Source of the DNA: Pectobacterium brasiliense
Lineage (GTDB): Bacteria; Pseudomonadota; Gammaproteobacteria; Enterobacterales; Enterobacteriaceae
Direction of reading: 5' to 3'
DNA length: 64,000 nucleotides
Assembly: GCF_016950255.1 (NCBI RefSeq)
Contig: NZ_JACGFN010000002.1
Location: forward strand, 310,001-374,000
Shown here: positions 35,885 to 44,510 of the stretch, piece after piece
How the letters are laid out: each line of letters starts with the position of its first letter
Position numbering within the stretch: position 1 is the first letter of the stretch
Made by a program: the position numbers and the translations under genes
The notes under the pieces: generated by a model
The model's database searches: none
What the model saw: the letters and a program-made list of their open reading frames with translations, nothing else
Told to the model about the DNA's origin: nothing

Positions 35885-35900
35885 GTGTAACCAGTTACAC
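35885..35900. promoter_or_regulatory. GalR-type operator upstream of ganL
   Basis: GTGTAACCAGTTACAC has perfect outer arms of the GalR operator with a CCAG centre instead of NCGN. Related dyads follow at 35957-35971 (TGTAATATCGTTACA) and 35975-35993. The region 35652-36138 is AT-rich and has no gene. Confidence 0.65.
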
Positions 35901-36138
35901 ATCATTACACAGCAAATAACACCTAGATAGTTCTGATAAATAATCAAAATACCCTCTGTAATATCGTTACATCAGTGTAAATATCGGTGTAACTATTTTG
36001 TATTTTGTGAGAACAATCATGTCACGCACCATTTTATTCCCCCATAATCCTTCGCCATGAGTGGAAGCGTTTTACCTCCGTTCACGTCATGTTATTTGGA
36101 ACATCCACATTCTTACCCGAATAAGCGAAAGGTATATT

Positions 36139-37446
36139 ATGAAAAGAAAACTGCTGACAACATCCATTGCGCTGAGTTTGGCAATGCTGGCAAGCCCTTC
36201 TTATTCTGTTGATTTTTCAGGGTACTTCCGTTCTGGCGTGGGGGCTTCAAACCACGGGAAACAACAGGCAGCCGATAAAAACTATGTAGGAAGATTAGGT
36301 AACGAAGATGACACCTACGGTGAAATCCAATTAGGGCAGCAGCTGTATAACGAAAATGGGAAAACGTTTTACTTTGATAGCATGATTTCCATGTTCTCTA
36401 ACGGCTCGAACGATAATGAAACGACAAAAAATGACGATGCCGAGTTTGGTTTGCGCCAGTTGAACCTTCAGGCAAAAGGCTTTGTGCCTGGCCTGCCGGA
36501 TGCCACAGTATGGGCGGGGAAACGCTACTATCAGCGTCATGACTTGCACATCATCGATACCAAATACTGGAATATCTCCGGTGCGGGTGCCGGGATCGAA
36601 AACGTCAAAGCCGGTGAAGGTGCATTCTCGTTTGCCTGGATCCGTGCCGATGCTGAAAACATGAACGTCGACTGTGGCAACAGCATTAACAGTCAGGAAT
36701 GTCAAACCAGAACAGATACCTACGACGATCTGAATATCAACTATCTGGACGCACGCTATGCGGGCTGGAAGCCGTGGGACGGTGCGTGGACGGAGTTCGG
36801 TATCTCCTACGCGATGCCAAATGAAGCGGACACACAGAAAAATATCTTCCTCGCGGAAGGGCAAAAATTCGATCCTAAAAACTCGATGATGATCACGGGC
36901 GAGCTCAGCCACTACTTCTCTGGCCTCAAATCCAACCAGAAACTGGTGCTGCAATATGCCGACAAAGGGCTGGCACACAACATGGTCGATCAGGGCGGCG
37001 GCTGGTATGACGTCTGGAGCATTAACGACAGTGCTAAAGGCTACCGCGTCATTCAGGCCGGTGATCTGCCGATCACGGATAATATTTCTCTTAGCCATGT
37101 CCTGACCTACGGTAAAGCGGATGAAATCAGCCGCTGGCGCGACAGCACAGAGTTATTATCTGCGGTAGGTCGCGGCCAATACGCCTGGACCAAGAACCAG
37201 AAAACCTATCTGGAAGTGGGTGCATATCAGAAAAAAGATAGCTGGAAAGCGGGTACAGAAACCAAATACAGTGGTGAGAAATACACGCTGGCACACGCCT
37301 TCAGCGCTGATATTCCCATGATGACACGCCCGGAACTGCGCTTCTTCGTGTCTTACCAAAACCGCGGAAATGAAAACCGCAACACCTTCAACGACGCTCG
37401 CAGCAATGCCGTGAACTTCGGTATTCAGGCAGAAGCCTGGTGGTAA
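36139..37446 (+). CDS. ganL: Oligogalactan porin, LamB family
   Basis: A 435-aa maltoporin-type outer-membrane protein. The signal peptide [20 protein letters not shown]...YS is followed by [15 protein letters not shown], the LamB family opening. [20 protein letters not shown] is a diagnostic loop-strand segment, and the protein ends in aromatic ...EAWW, the outer-membrane insertion signal. In the gan locus it admits oligogalactans released from pectin side chains. It is transcribed on its own from the region with GalR-type operators and is closed by a strong terminator. Confidence 0.93.
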   Translation: MKRKLLTTSIALSLAMLASPSYSVDFSGYFRSGVGASNHGKQQAADKNYVGRLGNEDDTYGEIQLGQQLYNENGKTFYFDSMISMFSNGSNDNETTKNDDAEFGLRQLNLQAKGFVPGLPDATVWAGKRYYQRHDLHIIDTKYWNISGAGAGIENVKAGEGAFSFAWIRADAENMNVDCGNSINSQECQTRTDTYDDLNINYLDARYAGWKPWDGAWTEFGISYAMPNEADTQKNIFLAEGQKFDPKNSMMITGELSHYFSGLKSNQKLVLQYADKGLAHNMVDQGGGWYDVWSINDSAKGYRVIQAGDLPITDNISLSHVLTYGKADEISRWRDSTELLSAVGRGQYAWTKNQKTYLEVGAYQKKDSWKAGTETKYSGEKYTLAHAFSADIPMMTRPELRFFVSYQNRGNENRNTFNDARSNAVNFGIQAEAWW

Positions 37447-37499
37447 TACCGCACTAACCCTCAGCTCGACGGGTCCATCATTCCCGTCGGGTATTTCCC

Positions 37500-37526
37500 A
37501 AAAGGCCTTCTACCGAAGGCCTTTTT
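37500..37526 (+). terminator. Intrinsic terminator of ganL
   Basis: AAAGGCCTTC pairs with GAAGGCCTTT around TACC, followed by a T-run. Confidence 0.88.
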
Positions 37527-37626
37527 CTATTGCGAGTAACACTCGCTATCAAATTTTCACTGCATCATATGCGGTAGTACGAAAGTTTCGTGCGTGTTAA
37601 CTACCGAGTAAATCTGTGATGTCATC

Positions 37627-37830
37627 ACACGCCCGACAAGGCGCGCTCAATCGCCGCAGCGCCTTGACCACTGGCTTTTCGGCGCTAATTGCGTCGCTAC
37701 GCGATACCTTCGGCGTGCGTATCCGCTATTCGGACCGTCTGCGACGCGTTCCTTACGCGGCGCAGATTTTCGCGGCGTCCATGCCGCTCATCCGGCGGCC
37801 ACGCCCACCTCAGCGCAATTTTTTACGCCT
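37627..37830. repeat. Dispersed intergenic repeat, copy B
   Basis: A GC-rich block starting CACGCCCGACAAGG and ending CAATTTTTTACGCC. Many blocks align with the longer copy before mdtD (59343-59682), such as CGCCCGAC-AAGG, CTGGCTT, TCGCTACGCG/CCGCTACGCG, GCGTCCATGCC and the common 3' end. No ORF or terminal inverted repeat typical of an IS is present, so it may be a non-autonomous repeat family of the host. Confidence 0.65.
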
Positions 37831-37886
37831 GGAACACACAGAGCAGCGACATATTTCGCAATAGAGGATTTATAAATATCAGAATT

Positions 37887-37905
37887 AGCGCCCGCTAAGG
37901 GCGCT
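37887..37905. terminator. Short GC hairpin downstream of ganK
   Basis: AGCGCCC-GCTAA-GGGCGCT followed by an AT-rich stretch, about 55 bp beyond the ganK stop. It may terminate the minus-strand ganK transcript or belong to the adjacent repeat. Confidence 0.45.
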
Positions 37906-37959
37906 GTTTATGTTTAGTAGGGATTTAGGCTATTGAGATTCAGCGATGCAGTCGCTTAA

Positions 37960-39042
37960 CTAGCCACTGATACGCAGGCCATCGGCGTTAAACACCAGAC
38001 AGTTATTGGGCGAGAAGAAAACCTCAATGTGTTCATACGGTTTGAAGGCGCTGTCGCCTGCCAGAAGAAGCTTGAAGTTATCAATGCCGCAGCATTGGCC
38101 GAACAGGTAGGTGCTGTTACCTAAACGCTCGACAACCTCGCAGCCGAATGACAGGCGAATCCCCTCACCTTCAGGTGACACGTGTTCCGGCCGCAGCCCC
38201 AGCGTGACCGTGCTGCCAACGCTCAATTCGCCAGTACGGATCGGTAGCTCAAGCTGTAGCTGCTCGGCAATATTCACCGTCAGGCTATCCGGCGTCCAAT
38301 CGATGACCTGCGCAGGCAGGAAATTCATTTTGGGCGAACCGATAAAGCCCGCGACAAACTGATTAACCGGATGATAGTAAAGCTCCATCGGCGATCCTAC
38401 CTGCTCGACTTTGCCGTAATTCATGACCACGATTTTATCGGCCAGCGTCATAGCTTCGACCTGATCGTGCGTCACGTAGATCATCGTCGTTTTCAATTCC
38501 TGATGCAGTTTGGCGATGTGCAACCGCATATCCACGCGCAGTTCCGCATCCAGGTTCGACAGCGGTTCGTCAAACAGGAACACTTTCGGGTTACGCACGA
38601 TGGCGCGTCCTATCGCCACACGCTGGCGCTGACCGCCGGATAGCTCTTTAGGTTTGCGCTCCAGCAGGTGAGACAGTTGCAGCGTCTTCGCCACCATCTC
38701 GATCTGGTGCTTAATCTGGTCTTTCGGGACACCATTCACGCGCAGGCCGTAGCCCATATTCTCAGCGACGGTCATGTGCGGGTACAGTGCATAAGACTGG
38801 AACACCATCGCCACGCCACGGTGAGCAGGGGCAACATCATTCACCACTGCCTCATCAATCATGATTTCACCGCCTGTGACATCTTCCAGCCCGGCAATCA
38901 TTCTCAGCAACGTCGACTTACCACAGCCTGACGGCCCAACAAAAACGGCGAACTCTCCATCGGCAATCGTCAGATTCACATCGTGAAGCGTAATCGTTTT
39001 GCCAAAATGCTTACTCACTCTATCCAACTGGATCGACGCCAT
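37960..39042 (-). CDS. ganK: ABC transporter ATPase for oligogalactans
   Basis: A 360-aa MalK/UgpC-type ATPase starting [20 protein letters not shown], with AGAGG eight bases upstream. Motifs are Walker [11 protein letters not shown]-loop region [14 protein letters not shown], signature [14 protein letters not shown] and Walker [18 protein letters not shown]-terminal OB-type regulatory domain (residues about 240-360) is typical of the MalK subgroup. It powers GanFG. It is divergent from ganE over a 489-bp control region. Confidence 0.93.
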   Translation of the reverse strand: MASIQLDRVSKHFGKTITLHDVNLTIADGEFAVFVGPSGCGKSTLLRMIAGLEDVTGGEIMIDEAVVNDVAPAHRGVAMVFQSYALYPHMTVAENMGYGLRVNGVPKDQIKHQIEMVAKTLQLSHLLERKPKELSGGQRQRVAIGRAIVRNPKVFLFDEPLSNLDAELRVDMRLHIAKLHQELKTTMIYVTHDQVEAMTLADKIVVMNYGKVEQVGSPMELYYHPVNQFVAGFIGSPKMNFLPAQVIDWTPDSLTVNIAEQLQLELPIRTGELSVGSTVTLGLRPEHVSPEGEGIRLSFGCEVVERLGNSTYLFGQCCGIDNFKLLLAGDSAFKPYEHIEVFFSPNNCLVFNADGLRISG

Positions 39043-39201
39043 AACGGTAACCTCTTGATAATTTTGCTTTTCAGGATATAAGCGCTGAGTCACAACGGCC
39101 CAGTGGTCGTCTACTCAAAATGGCTAGGTAGCCCTTCCAGACGCATTAGCATCCGGCCAGGTTTACCTGCACGCTGGTCATAATTGCAATATAACAGCAT
39201 G

Positions 39202-39217
39202 GTGTAACCGTTTGCAC
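39202..39217. promoter_or_regulatory. GalR-type operator between ganK and ganE
   Basis: GTGTAACCGTTTGCAC differs at one constrained position from GTGTAANCGNTTACAC. It lies in the divergent ganK/ganE control region (39043-39531), which has no gene. Confidence 0.72.
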
Positions 39218-39234
39218 AAACAGGGGGTTACTTT

Positions 39235-39250
39235 TGTGCATAAGATCACA
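39235..39250. promoter_or_regulatory. CRP-like site between ganK and ganE
   Basis: TGTGC-ATAAGA-TCACA matches the CRP consensus TGTGA-N6-TCACA with one mismatch, 18 bp from the operator. This predicts glucose repression of the transport genes. Confidence 0.68.
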
Positions 39251-39428
39251 GCCTTTACATGTTTCGCTGGCAGACGTGGCGCACTCTGCTTAATGTAATC
39301 GCCATTGGTGTAACCGTTATCCTAGTTTGTGGAAAACGCGTAATAAAGCGTCAAGCACCACACAGCGACGATCGCCAAACAACGTGTACTGTTAGATGCC
39401 TCATTCCCTGCGGTGTACTGCCGTGTGA

Positions 39429-39440
39429 TGTAACGTTACA
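39429..39440. promoter_or_regulatory. 12-bp palindrome TGTAACGTTACA upstream of ganE
   Basis: A perfect palindrome about 90 bp before ganE. It resembles the GalR operator arms with a shortened centre. A related GTGTAACCGTTATC is at 39308-39321. It may be a second operator for the same family of repressors. Confidence 0.45.
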
Positions 39441-39531
39441 CCCACATCGCACAGAGACAGCAAAAACGGCGAAAGCGGAAAGTACGCGACGATTTCCTAC
39501 CATGATGGGCCCACCAGGGCTTTGAGGACTA

Positions 39532-40767
39532 ATGATGAAAATGAAAACACTGACCACCGTCATTATGATTTCACTGGGTATCACCGGTGTACTCAGTAAA
39601 TCAGCGCTGGCAGCCGACAAAGAACTTCTGGTATGGGAAGATATCAAGAAATCCGACGGCATCGCCGACGCGATCAAAGCCTTTGAAAAACAGAATAATG
39701 TCAAAATCAAAGTGCTGGAAACGCCTTACGCACAGCAGATTGAGAAACTGCGTCTGGATGGCCCAGCAGGAATCGGTCCGGATGTAATCGTGATGCCACA
39801 CGATCAGGTCGGGACTGCCGTGGTTCAGGGATTGATCAGCGAACTGAAGCTGGATCAGACGTTCCTGTCGAGTTTCACCAAGCCAGCACTGGAAGCACAA
39901 ACCTATAACGGTAAGCTTTACGGCGTGCCGAAAGCCGTTGAAACCACCGTGCTGGTGTACAACAAAGATCTGATGCCACAGCCGCCGGAAAAATTCGACG
40001 ACCTGTTCACCTTCTCCAAGCAGCAACGTGCGGAAGGTCGTTACGGCCTGCTGGCGAAATTTGACGAAATTTATTACGCCTATGGCGTCATCGCCGGGAT
40101 GGGTGGCTACATTTTCGGGCAGAACAGCAACGGTTCACCGAACGTAAAAGACATCGGTCTGGATAAAAAAGCCACCATCGACGCCGTCAACTACATCAAG
40201 AAATTCTATGCCGATGGCCTGTTCCCACCGGGTATCGTCGGTGAAACCGGCGCTAACGCCATCGATTCCCTGTTTACCGAGAAAAAGGCCGCTGCCGTCA
40301 TTACCGGCCCGTGGGCATTCCAGCCGTATAAAAATGCAGGCGTAAACTATGGCGTCGCCCCACTGCCGCTGCTGCCAAACGGCGAGCATCCACGTTCGCT
40401 GCTGGGCGTGAAAGGCTATAGCATCTCCACCTACTCCAAAAACAAAGAGCTGGCGCAGAAATTCATTGAGTTCATCAATCAGCCTGAGTACGCCAAAGTC
40501 CGCTTCCAGTTAACCGGTGAAATCCCACCGATCGCGGCGCTGGTTGACGATCCGCTGATTAAGGACGATGAAAAATCCCGTGCTGTCGCGATCCAGTCTG
40601 GCTATGCCGTTCCTATGCCGAGCGTACCGGAAATGCAGGAAGTCTGGACGCCAGCGAACAGCGCGTTGCAACTGAGCGTGACCGGTAAGCAGGACACCAA
40701 AGCGGCACTGGAATCTGCCGTGAAGATTATCAAAATGCAGATCGAAGCTAACCACAGTAACCAGTAA
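39532..40767 (+). CDS. ganE: Periplasmic oligogalactan-binding protein
   Basis: A 411-aa MalE/CycB-type binding protein. The signal peptide MMKMKTLTTVIMISLGITGV...SALA is cleaved before ADKELLVWED. GIGPDVIVMPHDQVGTAVVQ and ITGPWAFQPYKNAGVNYGVA are typical type I sugar-binding segments. It delivers galactan oligomers (trimer to hexamer in Dickeya) to GanFG. It is first gene of the ganEFGAB transcript, with a terminator-like hairpin right after it. Confidence 0.93.
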   Translation: MMKMKTLTTVIMISLGITGVLSKSALAADKELLVWEDIKKSDGIADAIKAFEKQNNVKIKVLETPYAQQIEKLRLDGPAGIGPDVIVMPHDQVGTAVVQGLISELKLDQTFLSSFTKPALEAQTYNGKLYGVPKAVETTVLVYNKDLMPQPPEKFDDLFTFSKQQRAEGRYGLLAKFDEIYYAYGVIAGMGGYIFGQNSNGSPNVKDIGLDKKATIDAVNYIKKFYADGLFPPGIVGETGANAIDSLFTEKKAAAVITGPWAFQPYKNAGVNYGVAPLPLLPNGEHPRSLLGVKGYSISTYSKNKELAQKFIEFINQPEYAKVRFQLTGEIPPIAALVDDPLIKDDEKSRAVAIQSGYAVPMPSVPEMQEVWTPANSALQLSVTGKQDTKAALESAVKIIKMQIEANHSNQ

Positions 40768-40790
40768 TCCCCCGCACCACCGTGGGTCAA

Positions 40791-40848
40791 CATGGGATCC
40801 CTTGTCATCCCCAATCGATTTCGGGATGTAAGGGATACCCATGTTTTT
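40791..40848 (+). terminator. Hairpin with U-tract between ganE and ganF (attenuator-like)
   Basis: CATGGGATCCCTTGTCATCC (from 40791) pairs almost fully with GGATGTAAGGGATACCCATG (to 40843) and is followed by TTTTTAA. This is the form of an intrinsic terminator inside the operon. The arm also covers the upstream ATG at 40841. Confidence 0.75.
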
Positions 40849-40867
40849 AAGAAAAATGGAGGTAGAT

Positions 40868-42172
40868 GTGACCGTCAACGCCAGCGGCCTTACGCCACAA
40901 GAAAGAGGATGTCGCCACGCCAGAACGGCTGTATTGCTGGCGCTCGTCCCCGGACTCGGACAGATTTATAATCGCCAGTTCGTCAAAGGTGCGCTTTTCT
41001 TTATCGTCATGGCCTGCTTCATCGGCATATTCCATGATTTCCTGCGAAACGGTGCCTGGGGGCTCATCACGCTGGGCACCGAGCTGCCGCGCGATCACTC
41101 TATTTTTCTGCTGGCAAAAGGCATTATCAGCGTGATCGTCGCCGCTTTTGGCGTCGGCGTTTACTATCTCAGCCTGCGCGATGCTTACGTGTGCGGTGCC
41201 AGACGCGATAAAGGCCTGCCGTTGAACAGCGTGAAGAAGCAATATCAGATGCTGCTGAGCGAAGGCTTCCCTTATCTGATGATCACGCCCGGCTTCATCC
41301 TGCTGGTCTTTGTCGTGGTTTTCCCGATTATTTTCGGTTTTTCCATCGCCTTTACCAATTACAACCTCTATCACACGCCGCCCGCCAAGCTGGTCGACTG
41401 GGTGGGGATGACGAATTTTATCAACATTTTCCGGCTCGATCTCTGGCGTTCGACGTTCTTTGACGTGCTGCAATGGACGGTGATTTGGACGCTGATTGCG
41501 ACCACACTTCAGTGCGCCGTAGGTATTCTGCTGGCGATTTTGGTAAACCAGAAAGGCCTGCGCTTTAAGCCGCTGATCCGCACCATCCTGATTCTGCCGT
41601 GGGCGGTGCCGGGTTTCGTCACTATTCTGGTTTTCGCAGGGATGTTTAACGAAACGTTTGGCGTGATTAATAACGGCATTCTGGCCGCATTAGGGATTGA
41701 GCCTAAAGCGTGGATGACCGATCCGTTTTGGACCAAGACCGCGCTGATTCTGATGCAAACCTGGTTAGGCTTCCCGTTTGTGTTCGCCATGACGACGGGC
41801 GTATTGCAGGCGATTCCTGACGATTTGTACGAAGCCGCGACGATTGACGGAGCCAGCAGCTGGTACAAGCTCACCACTATCACGCTGCCGCTGGTGCTCT
41901 ACTCCATTGCGCCCATCATCATCACGCAGTACACGTTCAACTTTAATAATTTCAACATCATCTATCTGTTCAACAACGGTGGACCGGCGGTGATCGGCTC
42001 CAACGCGGGCGGGACGGATATTCTGGTGTCCTGGATTTATAAACTGACCATGTCTTCTTCCCAATATGCGATCGCAGCCAGCATCACCATTCTGCTGTCG
42101 ATTTTTGTCGTCGGCGTCGCGCTGTGGCAGTTCCGCGCCACCAATTCCTTCAAACAAGACAACATGGCATAG
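40868..42172 (+). CDS. ganF: ABC transporter permease, MalF type
   Basis: A 434-aa inner-membrane permease. GGAGG at 40858-40862 favours GTG 40868 (MTVNASGLTPQERG); the ATG at 40841 lies in a stem. After a soluble N-terminus come about eight TM segments, LVPGLGQIYNRQFVKGALFF at the start and the EAA coupling loop EAATIDGASSWYKLTTITLP near the C-terminus. It pairs with GanG and the GanK dimer to import oligogalactans. The ganG start follows after 12 bp. Confidence 0.92.
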   Translation: MTVNASGLTPQERGCRHARTAVLLALVPGLGQIYNRQFVKGALFFIVMACFIGIFHDFLRNGAWGLITLGTELPRDHSIFLLAKGIISVIVAAFGVGVYYLSLRDAYVCGARRDKGLPLNSVKKQYQMLLSEGFPYLMITPGFILLVFVVVFPIIFGFSIAFTNYNLYHTPPAKLVDWVGMTNFINIFRLDLWRSTFFDVLQWTVIWTLIATTLQCAVGILLAILVNQKGLRFKPLIRTILILPWAVPGFVTILVFAGMFNETFGVINNGILAALGIEPKAWMTDPFWTKTALILMQTWLGFPFVFAMTTGVLQAIPDDLYEAATIDGASSWYKLTTITLPLVLYSIAPIIITQYTFNFNNFNIIYLFNNGGPAVIGSNAGGTDILVSWIYKLTMSSSQYAIAASITILLSIFVVGVALWQFRATNSFKQDNMA

Positions 42173-42184
42173 GAAAGCGCGCAG

Positions 42185-43033
42185 ATGAAAAAACACAGCG
42201 TTAAACGCCAGAATTTTATCAAACTCGGCCTGACCTACCTGTTGCTGACGATCGTGGCGGTCATCATTATTTATCCGCTGATCTGGACGGTAGGCGCGTC
42301 GCTGAACCCCGGCAACAGCCTGCTCAACACCTCGATCATCCCGGATAACTTCTCCTTCATTCACTATGAGGAGCTGTTTAACGGCCAGATTGACTACGCC
42401 GCGTGGTACTGGAACTCGATGAAAATCAGCTTCCTGACCATGATTCTGACGCTCATCAGCGTCAGTTTCACCGCGTATTCCTTCTCTCGCTTCCGCTTTC
42501 GCGGCCGCCAGAACGGGCTGATGCTGTTTCTGCTGCTGCAGATGATTCCGCAGTTCTCTGCCCTGATCGCCATTTTCGTACTGGCGCAGATGCTGGGACT
42601 GGTGAACAGCCATATCGCGCTGGTGCTGGTTTACGTTGGCGGCATGATCCCGATGAACACCTATCTGATGAAAGGCTATCTGGACGCCATTCCGAAAGAT
42701 CTGGATGAGTCCGCGCGTATGGACGGCGCGGGTAACTTCCGCATCTTTATCGAGATCATTATGCCGCTGTCCAAACCAATCATCGCGGTGATCGCCCTGT
42801 TCTCGTTTACCGGTCCGCTGGGTGATTTCATTCTCTCCAGCACCATCCTGCGCACGCCAGATCAGTACACGCTGCCCATCGGGCTATACAACCTGGTCTC
42901 GCAGAAGATGGGCGCCAGCTACACCACCTACGCCGCAGGTGCCGTGCTGATCGCGGTGCCGGTCGCCATTCTTTATCTTTCATTGCAAAAGTACTTTGTC
43001 TCCGGCCTGACCTCAGGCGGAACCAAAGGGTAA
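42185..43033 (+). CDS. ganG: ABC transporter permease, MalG type
   Basis: A 282-aa permease with six TM helices, MalG length. The EAA loop is ESARMDGAGNFRIFIEIIMP, the docking site for GanK. It ends SGLTSGGTKG, as MalG-like proteins do. It lies between ganF and ganA in the same operon. Confidence 0.93.
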   Translation: MKKHSVKRQNFIKLGLTYLLLTIVAVIIIYPLIWTVGASLNPGNSLLNTSIIPDNFSFIHYEELFNGQIDYAAWYWNSMKISFLTMILTLISVSFTAYSFSRFRFRGRQNGLMLFLLLQMIPQFSALIAIFVLAQMLGLVNSHIALVLVYVGGMIPMNTYLMKGYLDAIPKDLDESARMDGAGNFRIFIEIIMPLSKPIIAVIALFSFTGPLGDFILSSTILRTPDQYTLPIGLYNLVSQKMGASYTTYAAGAVLIAVPVAILYLSLQKYFVSGLTSGGTKG

Positions 43034-43068
43034 TTACTCAACATCTGTACAAATTCCAGGAACGTAAA

Positions 43069-44283
43069 ATGAAAATGAAAAAACGCGTACTGATGGTCGC
43101 CATGCTCGCAACTGGCCTGCTGACCGTCTCCCTGCCGCAAACCCTGTATGCCGCAGAAAATGTGACGATCAACAAATTGACGAACGTCCCTGCCGACTTC
43201 ATTAAAGGCGCGGATATTTCCATGCTGAACGAGGTGGAAAAGCACGGCGGAAAATTTTATGACGAGAACGGCAAGCAGAAAGACGCCATGCTGATCCTGA
43301 AAGAAAACGGCATTAACTATATCCGTCTGCGCATCTGGAACGATCCGAAAGATGCGGCGGGCAATGGTTACGGCGGCGGTAACAACGATCTGGCGACCAC
43401 GCTAGCGCTGGCTAAACGCGCCAAAGCGAACGGCATGAAAGTGCTGCTGGATTTTCACTACAGCGATTTCTGGACCGATCCGGCTCACCAAAACAAGCCC
43501 AAAGCCTGGTCTGGACTCAACGTAGCGCAGCTCACGACTGCCGTACATGACTACACCAAAGCCACGATTAGCGAATTCCAGAAAGCGGGCGTGATGCCGG
43601 ATATGGTGCAGATCGGTAACGAACTGAACGGCGGGATGCTGTGGCCGGAAGGAAAAAGCTGGGGTCAAGGCGGCGGTGAATTCGATCGCCTCGCGGCACT
43701 GCTGAAAGCCGGTATTCAGGGCGTGAAGGACGTACAGGGCGCGAATAACGTCAAAATCATGCTACATCTGGCAGAAGGCACCAAAAACGACACCTTTATC
43801 TGGTGGTTCGATGAAATCGTCAAACGCAATGTCCCGTTTGATGTGATTGGCGCCTCGTTCTACACCTACTGGAACGGCCCTATCAGCGCGTTGCAGTACA
43901 ATATGAACGACGTCACCAAACGCTACAATAAAGACATCATTGTGGTTGAAGCCGCCTATGCCTACACGCTCGAAAACTGCGATAACGCGGAAAACAGCTT
44001 CCAGCAGAAAGAGCTGGATGCGGGCGGCTACCCGGCTTCCGTTCAGGGTCAGGCCAATTACCTGCACGATTTGATGCAAAGCGTCATCAACGTCCCCAAT
44101 CAGCGTGGCAAAGGCGTCTTCTATTGGGAGCCAATCTGGCTGCCCACTCCCGGCGCAACCTGGGCTACGAAAGCGGGCATGAAATACAACAACGACGAAT
44201 GGAAGGAAGGCAACGCGCGGGAAAATCAGGCGCTGTTCGACTGCAAAGGCAACGTCCTGCCTTCCATCAAAGTGTTTAAGTAA
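43069..44283 (+). CDS. ganA: Periplasmic arabinogalactan endo-1,4-beta-galactanase (GH53)
   Basis: A 404-aa GH53 enzyme. The signal peptide KKRVLMVAMLATGLLTVSLP...LYA is present. The family blocks FIKGADISML, GINYIRLRIWNDP and FHYSDFWTDP are followed by the acid/base Glu in QIGNELNGG (E185) and the nucleophile Glu in IIVVEAAYAYT (E294). It cuts beta-1,4-galactan of pectin ramified regions to oligomers in the periplasm. It is encoded 35 bp after ganG. Confidence 0.95.
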   Translation: MKMKKRVLMVAMLATGLLTVSLPQTLYAAENVTINKLTNVPADFIKGADISMLNEVEKHGGKFYDENGKQKDAMLILKENGINYIRLRIWNDPKDAAGNGYGGGNNDLATTLALAKRAKANGMKVLLDFHYSDFWTDPAHQNKPKAWSGLNVAQLTTAVHDYTKATISEFQKAGVMPDMVQIGNELNGGMLWPEGKSWGQGGGEFDRLAALLKAGIQGVKDVQGANNVKIMLHLAEGTKNDTFIWWFDEIVKRNVPFDVIGASFYTYWNGPISALQYNMNDVTKRYNKDIIVVEAAYAYTLENCDNAENSFQQKELDAGGYPASVQGQANYLHDLMQSVINVPNQRGKGVFYWEPIWLPTPGATWATKAGMKYNNDEWKEGNARENQALFDCKGNVLPSIKVFK

Positions 44284-44285
44284 GC

Positions 44286-44500
44286 CGCAAACCGTATTCA
44301 ACACGTGACAATCCGTTTAACTGACACAAGAGCAGCGATAATGGGATAGAAGAGTAAAGCGTTTGCGCCATGGATGGCGCAACTCGAGCGTACAGGGATG
44401 TATTCACCGCGTCTTTACGATCTACCCATCATCGCCGTGTAAGCACATTGCAGCTATCTCGAACGCGCAAACCGTATTCAACACGTTGACAACCCGTTTA
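44286..44500 (+). repeat. 34-bp direct repeats flanking a palindromic insert before ganB
   Basis: GCAAACCGTATTCAACACG with following TGACAA-CCGTTTA occurs at 44286-44319 and again at 44466-44500 (one extra T). Between them is about 146 bp containing the perfect palindrome TTGCGCCAT-GG-ATGGCGCAA (44363-44382). It looks like a small element inserted with duplication of the ganA-ganB junction. The second copy supplies the context of the ganB ribosome-binding site. Confidence 0.75.
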
Positions 44501-44510
44501 GGAGAGAACG

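Noticed and set aside
36005..36026. A CRP site upstream of ganL (TGTGA...TCACG)
   Set aside because: The halves are separated by 11 bases instead of 6.
37616..37864. An 82-codon plus-strand ORF between ganL and ganK
   Set aside because: It lies inside a dispersed repeat, has no good start signal and resembles no protein.
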